Shown here: in pieces, positions 21,401-34,750 of the stretch
Layout of the letters: every line of letters starts with the position of its first letter
Numbering within the stretch: the first letter of the stretch is position 1
Assembly: GCA_973895155.1 (NCBI GenBank)
Contig: OZ316894.1
Span: 21,266,001 to 21,330,000, forward strand
Length of the DNA stretch: 64,000 nt
From: Marsupella aquatica
Taxonomy: Eukaryota > Marchantiophyta
Direction: 5' to 3'
Position numbers and translations under genes: made by a program
Notes under the pieces: model-generated
The model's input: only the letters and a program-made list of their open reading frames with translations
What the model was told of the DNA's origin: nothing
Databases searched by the model: none

Positions 21401-22686
21401 TTGTGGAGAGGCGAGTTGGTGGCTTTGAAAGGTTGCTGTCCAAACTGCGGAGAAGAGGTAAAGCATCATCCATTTTTTTCTGTGTCGTACCAGTGAGAAA
21501 TTGTAGACAAGACGTAAACGAACATCTCTGTAGAGTTAAAGTTTTATCTACAACCTAGGCGCTTGCTGTAAAGGTCATTCAGAGGGCAGTTCGATGTATT
21601 GAAGTATAGCTTGGATGACACTTATAGAAGTAAAAAGATAAGGGTGGCTCTGCCAGAGCAAGAGTAGTTTGAATGATTCTGGACAAGATTTGGGACTACT
21701 TTCAAGCTTGATGTTGGAGAAATCTCCGTAGAGGAAAAGTTGTTAAGGTCCTTTCAGAATGTACCCGCCTGCTGAAAAATGTGGCCTGTGGTGCTCCATG
21801 GTTCAGGTATATGCTTTTGTAAGTGCTGATGTACCCGAACAGCCGCAACACAAGACTGAGTGCCATGTTTGTGAACATCCATTGGCTTTTCGAGCAAAAG
21901 TAGAGGTACGACAATCTGACACTCACTTTTCTTTTGAATTCCGCTTCAGTCGTAGGTTGTGCTGCTTTTATTTCGAAATTCTTTCAGATTCGTCAACTTG
22001 AAAGGATTTTCTTTTAAATCAATTCCACATTGGAGACAATTAAACTTTGTTTCGCCTCATGTTTGCTTTCATTGAATGGGCTTGAAACTAAGAAACAAAT
22101 CTATGGAAAAGGAAAAATGAAATCCTGTAATTTTCCCTGCCGCTTGAGATTTTCAATAATTTGCGCTCACATGAAGAAGAAACAACGACGTGGGGAATTT
22201 GATCTATAAATTTGCCAAGTGCCTCGATTCGAATCAGGAGCCTGGTCAGCATGGCTGCATGCTTTATGGCCAGAGTCTCATATCAATACTTTCCACATGA
22301 TTCATAAGGGGGAAACATTAATCACATGTTTACCTTTTATCATCTCAATGAGTTTCACTTTCTTTCAGCGTTGGCCTCATTATTACTGCAATGTTTTGCA
22401 TATGTGATGCATTCGTTGTTATTGCCTCTGTGACTCCATCGCTTCCTTGGAATCAGCTACTGTATACAAGGTTGAGCTACACCTATATCATTAGGGATCA
22501 AAACTAAATTGGGAAATTGGAGTTGTCAGTACAACCTTCAGGGGCAAGGCACTAACTGTGTTTGCGTGATGTTGTTTATCCCCGCAGAGGTCAGCTGTAC
22601 ATCCAAGCAAACTGTGGGCTTATGGGCGGGTCTACTTGTTGACACAGTCCAAAGATCTAGCACCGAGTAAAAACTCCAAATCGTAA
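18458..22686 (+). CDS. PGR5-like (PGRL1/PGRL2 family) thylakoid protein, seven exons
   Basis: The best gene model has exons 18458-18985, 19900-19962, 20319-20405, 20787-21024, 21384-21457, 21807-21905 and 22588-22686, all with GT-AG borders and consistent phase, giving 395 residues. PGRL1 works with PGR5 in cyclic electron flow around photosystem I; PGRL2 is a paralogue affecting PGR5 stability. Residues 1 to about 100 are Ser/Arg-rich like a plastid transit peptide. LYQQARDSYYSGSPLIVDD (residues about 173-191) and YPRCSLK (C214) match the PGRL stromal region. Two membrane segments lie at about 232-252 and 284-304. The C-terminus has a zinc-ribbon-like pair, CCPNC (C324, C327) and CHVC (C349, C352), as in PGRL1. 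Exon borders were fixed by residue-for-residue spacing against PGRL1. I cannot decide between PGRL1 and PGRL2. Confidence 0.88.
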
Positions 22687-24129
22687 CTCAGAAAGATGGC
22701 GATAGAAACGGCACAGTGATTTGTCTTCAGTCTTGAAGAGAGGAGACTTGAAGATTTGTAGAGCCAATTGCTTGTACATAATGACTATACTGGAATAGCC
22801 AGTGCTTATTCTCAATTGCTCACATTGTTATTGAGCTAATTATTTAAGCAGATTCAACGGGCTCCCACGCACTGCTGAGCCTCTATAGTGGTTGCATGTC
22901 TCGATGATCTGCGCTTTTGTACCATGAAGGTCAAATTGACACAATTCCAGGCTAACTTTTGGTTACTGGGAAGTTTTGTTATAAGCTTACTTGCGAACAA
23001 AAACATTTGGCAAAGGGCTTCACATATTTGGAAGCTTTCAGGGTCGGTGTAGTTGTGCATCAATTCTTCCTCTGTCCATTTCTCGTTCTGGTCGATCAAT
23101 CGGTCCGGATTGCCACAGACCGCATCAGATGCCCCTCGTGTTCGTTTCACAAAGGAAAGAGGAACATCACAAGTAATAACGATAACTATAAATGGAGGAA
23201 AGAGGGTGTAAGTTACTTTTCAAAGTGGATTCAACAATGTATTAAGAGGTGAATTGAGTTACAATTTCCATAGGCCAAAAGCAGTCATGGGTTATTATGG
23301 AGGGCATCGAGCCAAGAGCCGTCTTGCAGATTACTTTCCTTAAAAAATTGGCCTTAAAATGCCTCGAGTTCATGCCTTCAAACCAGTGGACCAACTCTGC
23401 ACTATTCTATCGAAGATATATGAAACGTTTTCAAAATGTCATTACATTTGTAACCAACTCCAAACTCCAAACCTGATTACAGTCTCCCGATGGCAACTAC
23501 TATCTCAGTAACCGTAGTTCTAAAGAATTGCCAGTGTAGCCAACAAGCCAGGGTTAAAATATACTTCAATCTCTGAAATTATCTTAGAGTTATATGTTAA
23601 AGAAGGGGTTGAAATGCAGGATGATTGCCCAGAAAATGAGGCAAGGGCAAATCCTCACACATACACAGATCAATTCTGGTTGAGGTCATGGGGGTGCTGT
23701 GAACCCGAAATTGTCTCATTCTCAAAGTTGTCTCATCCTATTCCAGCAGAACTGCTGAGCGAAGCACATCCGAAAGCCCTTTTTGGCAATTTTAGCCCCT
23801 ATTCCAATCGTGAGTAGTTCAAGAGAGTGGATTCATAATAACAGTCTACTTAACCCAATTTGTCCACATTCTGGACAAATCTACTTTTCTTTTCCTTCGT
23901 CTCCTTTTGCAGACAAAGACAAGTTTTATGCAAGTTGAGATTTTGCTTTCCTTACCACGAGACAAGGAGACGAGCATGTGATGCTCCAGAAAATATACAA
24001 AGGGAAAATGAAGGGGTTGAAGTAATGATAATGTCTTCAATTCGTGTGCCGCGAAATTCGACATGGAGTACGTCGAGGGACAAAAGGTAGCGTCGGAGAA
24101 ATCGGGCTAAGAGAGAGAGAGTGAGAAAG
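22687..24129. other. Intergenic region between PGRL and TXNL4B genes
   Basis: No further gene recognised. It holds the PGRL 3' untranslated region at the left and the presumed TXNL4B promoter at the right, with a short GA-rich tract (about 24109-24123) just before the start codon. Confidence 0.5.
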
Positions 24130-25872
24130 ATGAGCTACCTACTGCCAACAGTGAAGACGAAGGAGGCCGTGGACGAGCTGGTCCTCAATTGCATCGACAA
24201 AGTTCTCGTTCTGCGATTCGGGCGGGCCACGGATGCGGTATGTCTGCAGCAGGATGACATTGTGAGTATCCGAATTCCTGTATCCCCATGTCCCATTTTC
24301 TCCATTGTCGACTCATGCCCGATGAGACGTAGCGTGAACATCCGCGGGCCTCCAAATGAACCGCGAGGCACAAATTGATGTGATTGCAAATTAGGGCACC
24401 GTGAACCGAAGGGATCACAGTTTTTCTTGACGTCCATCCGAACTTTTCTATGAATTAGATCAAGAAGCGTCAACTCGCTCGTTATGAATGGAGAAGTGAT
24501 CATGAGCTATTTTCGCCGTCCATGTGCTCCACTCGGGCTATGGGGACAGAATGTGGAAATCCAAAAATATGCCATAGAAGTCCCCGGGTTATTATTGTGG
24601 TGTTTTAGGCATGAGAATGCTTAGAATACATTTGCAGTGGGGAGCTAGCCGTTAGATTCTCATGATTAACAGTTTTTGATGAAATGTGTGGCTGACAAAA
24701 GGAAAGATTCAGTGAACAGGAAATTCTAAGTGGTCATCAAATGGTCCAGACACTGGAAGTACAGATGAAACAGTATGGCGTTTCCGAAACCTGTCTTGTT
24801 TGTGGATTTGAATGTCTTACTTATCGGAGGCTTTTGGTTTGCGAGGAATGTGGACAGCTGGCCAAAGCAGTGCGAGAAGTGTCCAAGTTTGCAACGATTG
24901 GCTTAGTGGATGTTGATGCAGAAGATATTCAAGTGTATGTCAAGTACTTTGATATCACTTACATCCCAGCGACTATATTCTTTTTCAATGCTGAGCACAT
25001 GAAGATGGATTGTGGGTGGGTGAAAAACAGACTTCTTTCTCATGACTTTACTGCAACCTTTCTGCCTTCTGTCTATTTGTCTGCCCATCTGTACGTAACG
25101 ATAGATCTAATCAGTCTTCCCCTTAGAAATTCTCCCCCTCAAAATTTCTGTCACTCAGCTTCACATATAGCACAGCCCGTGATTTCGCCTCCTACATGTT
25201 AAATGCAGTTTCATGTGTGACAGTATTCGTTCAATCCAACTGTCCCAAATACCTGACCAATGGGACATCTAGTACAGGTTGCGAGTTGAAACAGTGAAAG
25301 CACCATTTGCAGAAAGTCATTGGCGTCTAAAGTCTGAAGTCTCAAAGTCTTCCCGCCGGGTCGTATAGCTCTTTCAGAGTTTCATTAACAAGTTCATCTC
25401 AGGACTTCCTCGGGCTTCCTTGGGAAGTGGGTAAAAGAAGAGGCAGGCTTCAAGTGCTTGTTGTAGGTACTAACCCTCAACGGAGATCCTGTTTTGCAGC
25501 ACTCCTGATCACACCAAGTGGATTGGAGCATTTCACAGCAAGCAGGACTTCGTTGATGTTGTGGAGGTAGATCTACTTACCTACTGTAGGTGCTTTGTTT
25601 CGTACCCTACGACTTCCTTGAATGGAGGAGCCAGTTCTGTAACCAGTTGAACGGAATGTCTCTATGTATTCCACATGCCTTCCGTTTGAACTTGTACATT
25701 TCCCACTGTAAGGACTCCATTTGGACATACGAACTCCAAGAACATACCGACCTGATGCAATTTCTTTCTGCAGACCATTTTCCGAGGAGCAATGAAAGGG
25801 AAGTATATTGTCACTTGTCCTCTTCCTGTGGAGAGGATCCCAAAGTTCCAGTTGCTTTACAAGGACATATGA
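24130..25872 (+). CDS. TXNL4B: Thioredoxin-like protein 4B (DIM1-like U5 snRNP family), four exons
   Basis: Exons 24130-24261, 24858-25015, 25500-25566 and 25774-25872 join in phase at GT-AG borders to give 151 residues, the usual length. The start MSYLL, VLVLRFGRATDAVC, REVSKFATIGLVDVD and VYVKYFDIT (residues 29-79) and the end PKFQLLYKDI are family signatures. DIM1-family proteins have a thioredoxin fold without the CxxC redox site and act in the U5/tri-snRNP during pre-mRNA splicing. The 4B branch differs from DIM1/4A (YLS8) in its start and in the RGAMKGK tail seen here. The 24741 ATG of a longer ORF around exon 2 is intronic. No lesion is seen; a nuclear housekeeping gene. Confidence 0.93.
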
Positions 25873-27599
25873 GGCAAATCTATGATTTGCCATTCTGGCC
25901 ATGAGTCATCTGAAGCAGTCTGCCGTTGCAATAAACATGAGACCAAGCGCCATGAAGCGTTAGCCTTTGGATCGGATAATGGATAGATTTATCGCAGTTT
26001 TCATGTCCGTTTTGTGTCATATCCCACAAGAGACACCAGATGACCGTCAAAGAGAAATTATCTTGATTCCAGGAAGATTTCTTAAAGTGCAGGGCTCATA
26101 AGTTTGTTTCTTCATTCGGAAGTTTACAAAGTTGTGCCCACTTTTGGCGACCGCATGTAATTCAAGACCTCAGGATTGTGGTCTGCAAGTCTCAATTGTT
26201 GCCAGGTTGAACTCCCAGGATGGAGACTGGAGAATTATTGGTCTCCTAGTCATGCATGCATCATATTCAGTTCAGCTGAAGTACTTGCTCTTAATTAAAG
26301 TTACAGAGTGTGGTGGGCATTGGTAAGCGAGGAAGACTGCGATGACGAATTCAAGTAGCCAGCCAGCTCCGACGGTGGGCTTGCTCGAGCTTGTATGGCT
26401 ATTCAGTGCCCTTTAAGACGACAGCACATGGGCAACGAATAAAAACTTGGCCTGATCTTGGAAGCTGAACCCAGGACCAGGTTATGTTCTCACTGACGTT
26501 ATCCCAGAGGATCTGGGAGTTGGAGGAAAAGCTCCAATATTCGGCTACACTAGGTTGATTTCATGCACCCCCCGGGTCGTCACTGCTATTGCGGAAAACT
26601 TAACCAGGCCTGAAACTTTCAGGTGCCAGATAAAGTCACGTGCGTCTCAAAATGCATGCCCTTGTGAATAGCTGCTAGGCACTCACCATCTTCCCCCTTA
26701 GTTGACCTCCCAGCGGTGGGAGCTCTTTTGCGTAAATTCTTTCAAAATCATTTTTGGCATGAATCAGAAGTATCTTTGAGATATGAAGTATATTTCGGAT
26801 CGCAGCTGTTTGCTGTCAGTGTTGTCCGAAGTGCTGCAGACAAGTCTAGGAATTGTGGAAGTTGGGAGATGTATATAATTGCTCCATGTACAATAAAACT
26901 TCTCATTGCCTTTCGAGATGTCACGAGTTACACTTACGATAAATCAGATCTCACCTCGCTTCGTTAATTAGGGGCACCCAAATACCCATGCCACCGACTT
27001 CTACAGTGGTGACTGTCTATCCACATGCATCCTTTGTAAGTCCCTTGAAATTGCGTTAGATCATATTTTCTTGTACATCTGTGATATCAGTTGCGTTGTG
27101 TGATTTTGAGTACAAACAGTGATTCTTTTATGCTTTGTTGGAGCCAATCAGGAGGACTTGAGCTATCCTACAGAGAGAAAAGCCATCGAGAGATTTTTTT
27201 AGTATAAGGAAGACGAAAGGGAAAAGAGAAAAGGCAAAGAAGGAAAGATACAAAGAATGTGAAGAGCTCTGATTTTGGTGTCTGCATTTTTCGTTCGTCT
27301 GATAAGAATGCGTTGCCGTAATGGATCCCTCCAGCTTGGTATCCTTGTTTTGGGATGGAGATGGTAATGCTCCTAATGCTCGGAAGGATAGTTGAGCTGA
27401 TTCCTTCTCTATGTACAGTAGCTCGTTGGGAGCATCCAAACCACCACTTGGTCATTACCAAGATTTTTCAAAGAGCTTAGTTGATTTCCGTGCCGAGATT
27501 TTTTCTCCTAGGTCATCCAGATCATTGTTGAATGAAGGAAGAAGAAGTCGGTATTTTTAGTTTATATAGCTTTCCGAACCACAATGTAGCAGGAAAAAA
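25873..27599. other. No gene recognised
   Basis: Includes the TXNL4B 3' untranslated region at its left end. No domain-bearing ORF or clear repeat. Confidence 0.4.
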
Positions 27600-28720
27600 T
27601 CAAGTTACAGAGTCTTCATAGTTTTCAGTTCTACCGTGTGATGAGTCATTTTTTTCCGTTTTCCCTCCCTTTATTGGGTCTTTTCGCCTTTGGGATCCTG
27701 TCTTACCGGTTTGGCGTTTCTGTCTTTTGGCAGTTTTATGTATATATTTAGTTCAGCTCTACCATGTCATGAGTCATTTGCTACGATCACTGCCTATGGA
27801 GAATCTGAACCAACCACTTGTTTCTTTGTTGAATCAAGGAAGAAGAACTCGGTAACTTCCACTGTAGGTCATATAGCGTCTGAACTGGAAGTGTAGTTGG
27901 GAAAAATCCAGTTACAGAGTCTTCATAGGTTTTCAGTTCTACCATGTCATGAGTAATTTGCTACGATCACCGCCTATGGAAATTTTGAACTAACCATTTG
28001 TTTCTTTGTTGAATGACGGACGAAGAACTCGGTAACTTCCAGTGTGGGTCATATAGCTTTCTGAACTAGAAGTATCGTGGGAAAAAATCCAGTTACAGTC
28101 CTCTACTGTAGGTTTTTCAGTTCTACTATGTCATGAGTGGTTTGCTACGATCACTGCCTATGGAGATTTTGAACCAACCATTTGGTTCTTTGTTGAATGT
28201 AGGCAGAGAAGTCGGTAACTTTCTACTTTAGTTCATATAGCCCTCTGAACTACAACTGTGGCAGGAAACAATCCAGTTAAGAGTCTTCATAGGTTTTCAG
28301 TTCTACCATGTCATGAGTCATTTGCTACGATTATTTTGAGCCAACCATTTGTTCTTTGCTGAATGAAGGACGAAGAACTCGGTAACTTTCTACTGTAGTT
28401 CCTATAGCTTTCTCAACTCGACGTGGAACAGGAAAAGTCCAGCTCGAGACTTGATAGGTTTTCAGTTCTAGCGTGTCATGAGTCATTTGCTACGATCACC
28501 GCCTATGGAAAATGAACCCAACCATTTGGTTCTTTCTTGAAAGAAGGGAAAAGAACTCGGTAACTTCCATTTTTTATATAGGACGTATACTCGGGAGGGA
28601 CAAGTGTACTTCATGTTGCGTTCTGAGCTAGAAGTGTAGCAGGAAAAATTCAAGCTACAGCGTCTTCAGAGGTATAGTTCTACCATGTCATGAGTCGATC
28701 ACCGCCTATGGAGATTTTGA
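27600..28720 (+). repeat. Tandem array of about 180-bp units, six full copies
   Basis: The landmark ACCATGTCATGAGT or a variant occurs at 27761, 27941, 28125, 28305, 28470 and 28682 (spacing 180, 184, 180, 165, 212), with a truncated copy at 27632. Each unit also has TTTGCTACGATCAC, GAACCAACCATTTG, GAAGAACTCGGTAACTT and CAGTTACAGAGTC. The copies are diverged, so the array is not new. Confidence 0.9.
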
Positions 28721-29284
28721 ACCAACCAGGTGGTTGTTTTGGGGAAACGAGCACTTTCCACCTTTAGGATTACGGTATAATTATAGACCCTTTTCTTCCC
28801 ATAAATTAATGAAAAACTCTCAAGTCTTCCAAATGTCATCAGCTTATAGACTATTCGTTGAGTTTTTGCTAAAATCCAAGTTAAGACAAGTTTTGGGGAA
28901 CGAGTTCTTCCTGCTCTACACCTCTTGAAACACTCCAGCCTTCCATCAAGTAGTAGACCCAGCCATTGACGAGATAGAGGTCGCTTTGGAGGAGGGTGTG
29001 ACTGTCGTCTCACCTTGCACCTTACTTCCAATTTCTTTAATTTATCAGCCAATCTGGCCATTGGACAAGACATAGCTCGCGTTCGAAGGTTTCCCATTCT
29101 CCACCTTACTTTTAATTTTTTAATTTTTTAGCCAATCTGGCGATTGAAAAGATAAGAGAGCACATGGGGTTGTGTTTACTGGGTTGGCTAATCTGCCTCA
29201 CCCTAGCGTCACCCACGTTGGGCTTCCATTAATTTCAGAATTTTACCTTACGCCTGTGGGTTTTAAACTTAACTTACGGAACGT
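28721..29284. other. No gene recognised
   Basis: AT-rich with two related stretches containing CACCTTACTT and AATTTTTTAGCCAATCTGG near 29010-29070 and 29100-29140, probably an old short duplication. Confidence 0.4.
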
Positions 29285-30300
29285 CATGCTATGGAATTCC
29301 TTGCCAATTGTCATCTTGCGCTGTTGACGAACTATGATTCAGTAGCTTGTTATCAAACCAATGCTTACTCAATTTTATAGCACCTCACCTGCTATGGAAT
29401 CTCCTTGCCAATTGTCATCCTGAGCTGTTGACGAGCTATGTATCACTAGCTTTTGTGATCAAGCCCATGCTGGAAGCGAAAGGCTTCGCTTCAATGCACC
29501 TCATCCCGTGGAATCTACTTGCCAATTGCCATCCTCCTGCTGTTGACGAACTATTTTCACAAGCGTTTGCGATCAAGCCCATGCAGGCAGAGAAGGGCAA
29601 CACTTCAATGGCTTGGGCCTACCACTCAATATTACAGCATGCCATGGAATCTCCTTCCCAATTGCCATTTTGAGGTGCTGGCGAAATATGTCTCGCTAGC
29701 ATTCGTGATCAAGCCCAAGCTGGAAGAGAAAAGATTTCGCTTCAATGGCTTGGACCTACCACTCAATTTTTATAGCACCACATGCTAGTGAATCTTCTTG
29801 CCAATTGCCTTATTGCCATTTGAGTTTGGTGAACTATATGTTTCCAGATCTTCCTATACAAGTGCCAACTGAAGCCTACTGTTAAGGGCTTAGGTCTAGA
29901 CGGGCTTAGGTCTAGAGGGTAACTCCCAATACAGACAAAAGTGATAATGAGATTCAATAAAGTCAAAATTTTCAATGAGGATGGACAAAACTGACATTGA
30001 CTCTACATAAAGATAAAACTGAAATGAGGATGGACAAAAACAAGGATTAGGCAAAGATTAACCAAAATAGCATATAAATTTTATTGTGCAAGATTTTTCT
30101 TCATATCTGTTTACTCTCAAGGAACCAATCATGGGGCTAGTTTGTGATGAAACCCATGCTGGAATAGGAAGGTTTTGCTTCAATGGTTTGGACCTACTAC
30201 TCAATTTTACAGCCCCTCATGTTATGGAATCTCCGTGCCTGTTGTCATCCTTAAGCCTACACTCATGATTTTGATGCTCAAGCTTGAGGTAGAGGAGAAG
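29285..30300 (+). repeat. Degenerate tandem array, units of about 100-145 bp
   Basis: ATGGAATCTCCTTGCCAATTG or variants (for example TGGAATTCCTTGCCAATT, TGGAATCTACTTGCCAATT) occur near 29291, 29394, 29510, 29645 and 29788, and a further copy lies around 30120-30260 after a gap. Units share GTTGACGAACTATG, GTGATCAAGCCCATGCTGGA and CTTCAATGGCTTGGACCTAC. Confidence 0.8.
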
Positions 30301-31550
30301 GGTTGCACCCCAATGGCTTTGGGCATTGAAACTCCCCAACAACAAAAGGATTCACTATGACCAAAACCTAGCGTGTACCAAGACTTCTAGTTGTTTGGTA
30401 GAAACAAAAGCTTGAGCATTTCATGAAATTTTGGAGCATGGAACTCAAAATCTTCCTTTTCACAAACAATGATTACCACAACTTAGAATCCAGATTGAAC
30501 TAATACGTGAGCTTGAGGTCTTCCAAGGAACTTCATCTGCCATAACCAAAACCTATATCACTCCCTTCAAAAGACTTCTAGTATGAGAGAGAATCTATTC
30601 AAGTCTCAAATGCAAAGTAAGTCTCAAATGCAAAGTAACGTCGCGTTACCATGGCTGAGTGGAGACAAAACCACTTACAGATTGATTTCAAGTTTCACAT
30701 AGAATACTGCAATTGATGAACACCTCATTGTCCGGCCCTAGAGGTCACAGATAGTGTCTGGAAACCATCCACACAGGATTCTTTCCACTGGTTGAGCAAA
30801 AATGCCACACAATTGGTACATCATTGGGTCAGTTGGAACTGCACAACTGTACACTTACTTCCCAATTTTGTGTCAATATATCTCCTCTGGCTTAGCCAAT
30901 CAGCTCATGTTCGGAGTAGTCTACTTCAGACCTTGTTCACTTGGCTGATTCCCCAAAAGCCGGGGATGTCTCTAGGTGCACCATTCCCACTCACAGACCA
31001 TTGCCAAGCTTCCACCGGGAATCACACTCCCACTGAATATTGGGTTTCAAGCACCCTACCTAAATAGTCACCTTTGCAGTGCACATACAGATCGTTACAT
31101 AACATACATCGCTTGTCACACACATCCAAACGTAAGCACAAAGTCGAGCCACATGCACCTTGCACTCAAGGAATCCATGTTATGCACACAAATTTGGTCA
31201 GCCACACCATAGTCGACAATGCTCATGCTTGAAGGCTCAACATCGAAAGATGGGGCCTTCAAGCCACCACAAAGGGATAACTATCCCTCCAAACATAGGG
31301 AAACCCCTAAAGTGCTTAAATAGTACACATATGAAAACATGATATACTCGAATATCACTCATAATGGTGTGACAACCTCCTTATCAGGAATACCTTCCAG
31401 AGGGAGTGCAGCTTAAGTTTTGCTGCCAACATCTTGGACAAGGATCCTTGCTTCACATTTGGTTTGGATCATCATTTCATTAATCCACAAATTACTTGAT
31501 TCTCACACTCCCCAACTACATTAGAAACACAATGATATCTAGAGTAAGAG
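30301..31550. other. No gene recognised
   Basis: AT-rich DNA with short unconvincing ORFs. It borders the 143-bp array on the right. Confidence 0.4.
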
Positions 31551-32900
31551 AGAGTAGGCACCAACAACTAAGCAATAGATTCCAAGCTTCACATACTGAT
31601 TGGTTGATTTGAACCAGACTCTGATTAATCCATACATCACTTTGATGCTCCCACTCCCAAAATACATTACAAACGCAAGGATTTCTAGAGAGAGAGGGGG
31701 ACAGTAGACACCCAACTTTAAGCAATAGATTCCAAGCTTCACAAACTGACTGGTGCATTGAACCAGATTACTGTCATTCTCTAACTACATTACAAAGGCA
31801 AGCATTTCTAGAGAGAGAGAGACACACACACAAACACACACACCTAAGCAATTGATTCCAACCTTCACAACTGATTAGTTGATTGACCCAGATTCTGATT
31901 AACCCATACTAGTATGATACTCACGCTCCCCAACTACATTAGAAGCACAAGAATATCTAGAGTTAGAGAGAGTAGACCCCTAACACTACGCCATAGATTC
32001 CAAGCTTCACAAACTGATTGGTTATCGAACCAGATTCTGATCAACCCATACATTCCTGTGATTCTCACATTAACTACATCACAAACTCAAGGATTTTTAG
32101 AGAGAGAGACACCCACCACTAAGCAATAGATTCCAAGCTTCACAAACTGATTGGTTGATTGAACCAGATTCTGATTAACCCATACATTACTGTGATACTC
32201 AGACTCCCTAACTACATTACAAACGAACGGTTTGTAGAGAGAGAGACACACATACCTACCACTAAGCAATAGATTCCAAGCTTCACAAAAACAGATTAGT
32301 TGATTGACCCAGTTCTGATTACTCCACAAGTTCCATTATTCTCACGTTCCCCAACTACATTAGAAACACAAAATCTAGAGTTAGAGAGTGTAGACCCCAA
32401 CTTTAAGCAATAGATTCCAAGCTTCACAAACTGATTGGTTCGTTGAACCAGATTTTGATTAACCCATACATTACTGTGATTCTCACACTAACTACATCAC
32501 GAACTCAAGGGTTTTTAGAGAGAGAGCGAGAGAGAGAGAGAGAGGCACCCACCACTAAGCAATAGATTCCAAGCTTCACTAACTGATTGGCTGATTGAAC
32601 CAAATTCTGATCAATCCATACATTACTTTGATGCTCCTACTCCCAACTACTTTACAAACACAAGGATTTCTAGAGAGAGAGAGATACACCCACCGCTAAG
32701 CAATAGATTCCAAGCTTCACAAACAGATTAGTTGATTGACCCAGATTCTGATTAATCCACACATTATGTTATTCTCACGTTCCCCAACTACATTAGAAAC
32801 ACAAGGATGTCTAGAGTTAGAGAGAGTAGACCCCCAACTTTAAGCAATAGATTCCAAGCTTCACAAACTGATTGGTTCATTGAACCAGATTCTTCATCAG
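31551..32900 (+). repeat. Tandem array of about 143-bp units with embedded GA microsatellites, ten copies
   Basis: AGATTCCAAGCTTCAC or a variant occurs near 31577, 31727, 31853, 31995, 32128, 32271, 32412, 32563, 32705 and 32849. Units also share ACTGATTGGTTGATTGAACC, CCATACATTACTGTGAT, CAACTACATTA and CTAGAGAGAGAGA. The GA run varies in length between units (longest about 32517-32543) and one unit has gained a CA run (about 31823-31842). Confidence 0.92.
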
Positions 32901-34750
32901 AAAAGAGAGCTGATATGAAGAGTGAATTTCTTCCAAGTGGTCTGAAATGTATGTAATCATTCTATACCGTACGGATTCCAACCAATCCCCTTCTTGGAGG
33001 TGACAAAGATACTTAAGATGGCTTCTATTCCATGCATAAGTGAATAACCTAGCGTTTGTGGGGCACATCTACTCTAATGGAGTGGTAGGGCCACTTTCAA
33101 GTGACCACAGAATGTCTAGAATGTGGTTTATTTTTAGTACTGTATAGCAATATTCTTCGCTTTACTTTACAGAATTGTTCCAAACTGATTTGTTTGAGAT
33201 AAAGGGAATCTACAAAAGAAAATGTATGTATCGATTCTGTTCTAACTTCCATATTAATATCTTCATTTCCTTGGTGATATCATCGAATATTTTTTTCATG
33301 TTTAGTTACTAGACTCGATCTAAGTCCAATCTCCTCAGTAAATATTACATAGGAATGCTGTTTTATATCTTCGGTAAAATTAAGTTTGGATTCTCAATCT
33401 ATTACATCACAGCTACTCTACCTTTTTGCAGATAATTCCAGTCACTTTGGGATTGATACTAATTCAAAAACCACTACATATAGACCTGGCCAATATGTTT
33501 CTTCAACCATTGTGTTGACAAAGATTCTGATCTGCTGATCTCATCAACATCAATGATATTTAAGATTGGATTATGCTCCCGTGAATATCGATTGAAAGTC
33601 TTCACCATCCCTGTTCGTTTCCTGGTTTTACTCTAAAATACATCTATTTATATTGACATTCGTCAAGAAAGCTGCTTATCCGGATCTCTAATCAAAGGGT
33701 AGCGCAGATCATTTGTAAGCCATCTTTAAAACCTCATATAATGCAAGAACCCTGGTGAATGTTATTTGGATAGAGAATAGACGAATATAGTCTATCTAGG
33801 ATCTATTGGTGCTGTGCAAAATACCTATAGTAATGCTCAGATGGACCACTCCCAGGAACCTTGCAACCTGGATGGCGCAGTTACTTCCAACCAGGAAAAA
33901 AATGATTGTTTTGGAAAGGGAAAGTGCTATCTGAGTACAAAATAGTTTGTCTTCAGTCCAACTGGGTTAAGCTGGTCCATCCAGGCATTTTGTCAAACGT
34001 TTAGGTCCAGGGGGGCTTCAGTTTCACAATGTACCTCTGGCCACGTGACTAAACTAGAGTGTAATTAGTGTTGCTTTGACTTTCATAGCTTGCAACATAC
34101 GTATAAGGGAGAGCTGCCATGCACGAGAGATAATGATAAAAGACAGTCAAATGGATGAAATAGAAACCCAGATAGGTTCTGGGTTTTTATAATGACTTCC
34201 CCCATCCTTTGGATAAAGTTGAGAAGTTTGAGTGTGTTCTATCTCTCTCACCAGATAGGCGATAAGGTGGCATGCTGGGGCAGACTTTTGTAGCTCTCTA
34301 TGTTTGGCTCTTGGTAACGTGATACAGCTTCTCTCCAGTGCTCCCATGCTCTCGAGGAGGGAGGGAGAAAGGCATACAGCTGGAGACCCACCCACCACTT
34401 CTCATTTGGGTGTTGCTGATATGGAGTCCCCTCTGTCACTTGTGAACTGTTGTAGTGGACTCTAAATTGGCTCCATTGTTGTGAAATTACAAATGAAATG
34501 AGATTTTGAACTTTTTTACTCTTTCTCTGTGTCTCTCAGAAAAAAGTGGCAGGCTGATTAGGCAATTTTCACTAGCCATATATGACATGAAACAACTTTT
34601 TCTTGGCTCTGTCTGTCTCTCCAATGTTTCCATACAGTAAGGGTAGACTTTAAATATATCCTACCTCCTATCAAAATTTGACCATAATTGTAGTTTATCC
34701 ACAAAATTCTCAAGGCCTCTGTTAGAATTGCCCATGACTATCTTGTATGG
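32901..34750. other. No gene recognised
   Basis: AT-rich DNA without a domain-bearing ORF or repeat that I could see. Confidence 0.4.

Noticed and set aside
24741-25202. A 153-codon ORF starting MVQTLEV
   Set aside because: Only 24858-25015 is coding (TXNL4B exon 2). The N- and C-terminal parts are intron sequence bounded by clear GT-AG sites.
31551-32900. Regular repeats suggestive of a CRISPR array
   Set aside because: The 143-bp units are diverged along their whole length with no constant repeat and variable spacer, in an evidently eukaryotic nuclear sequence.
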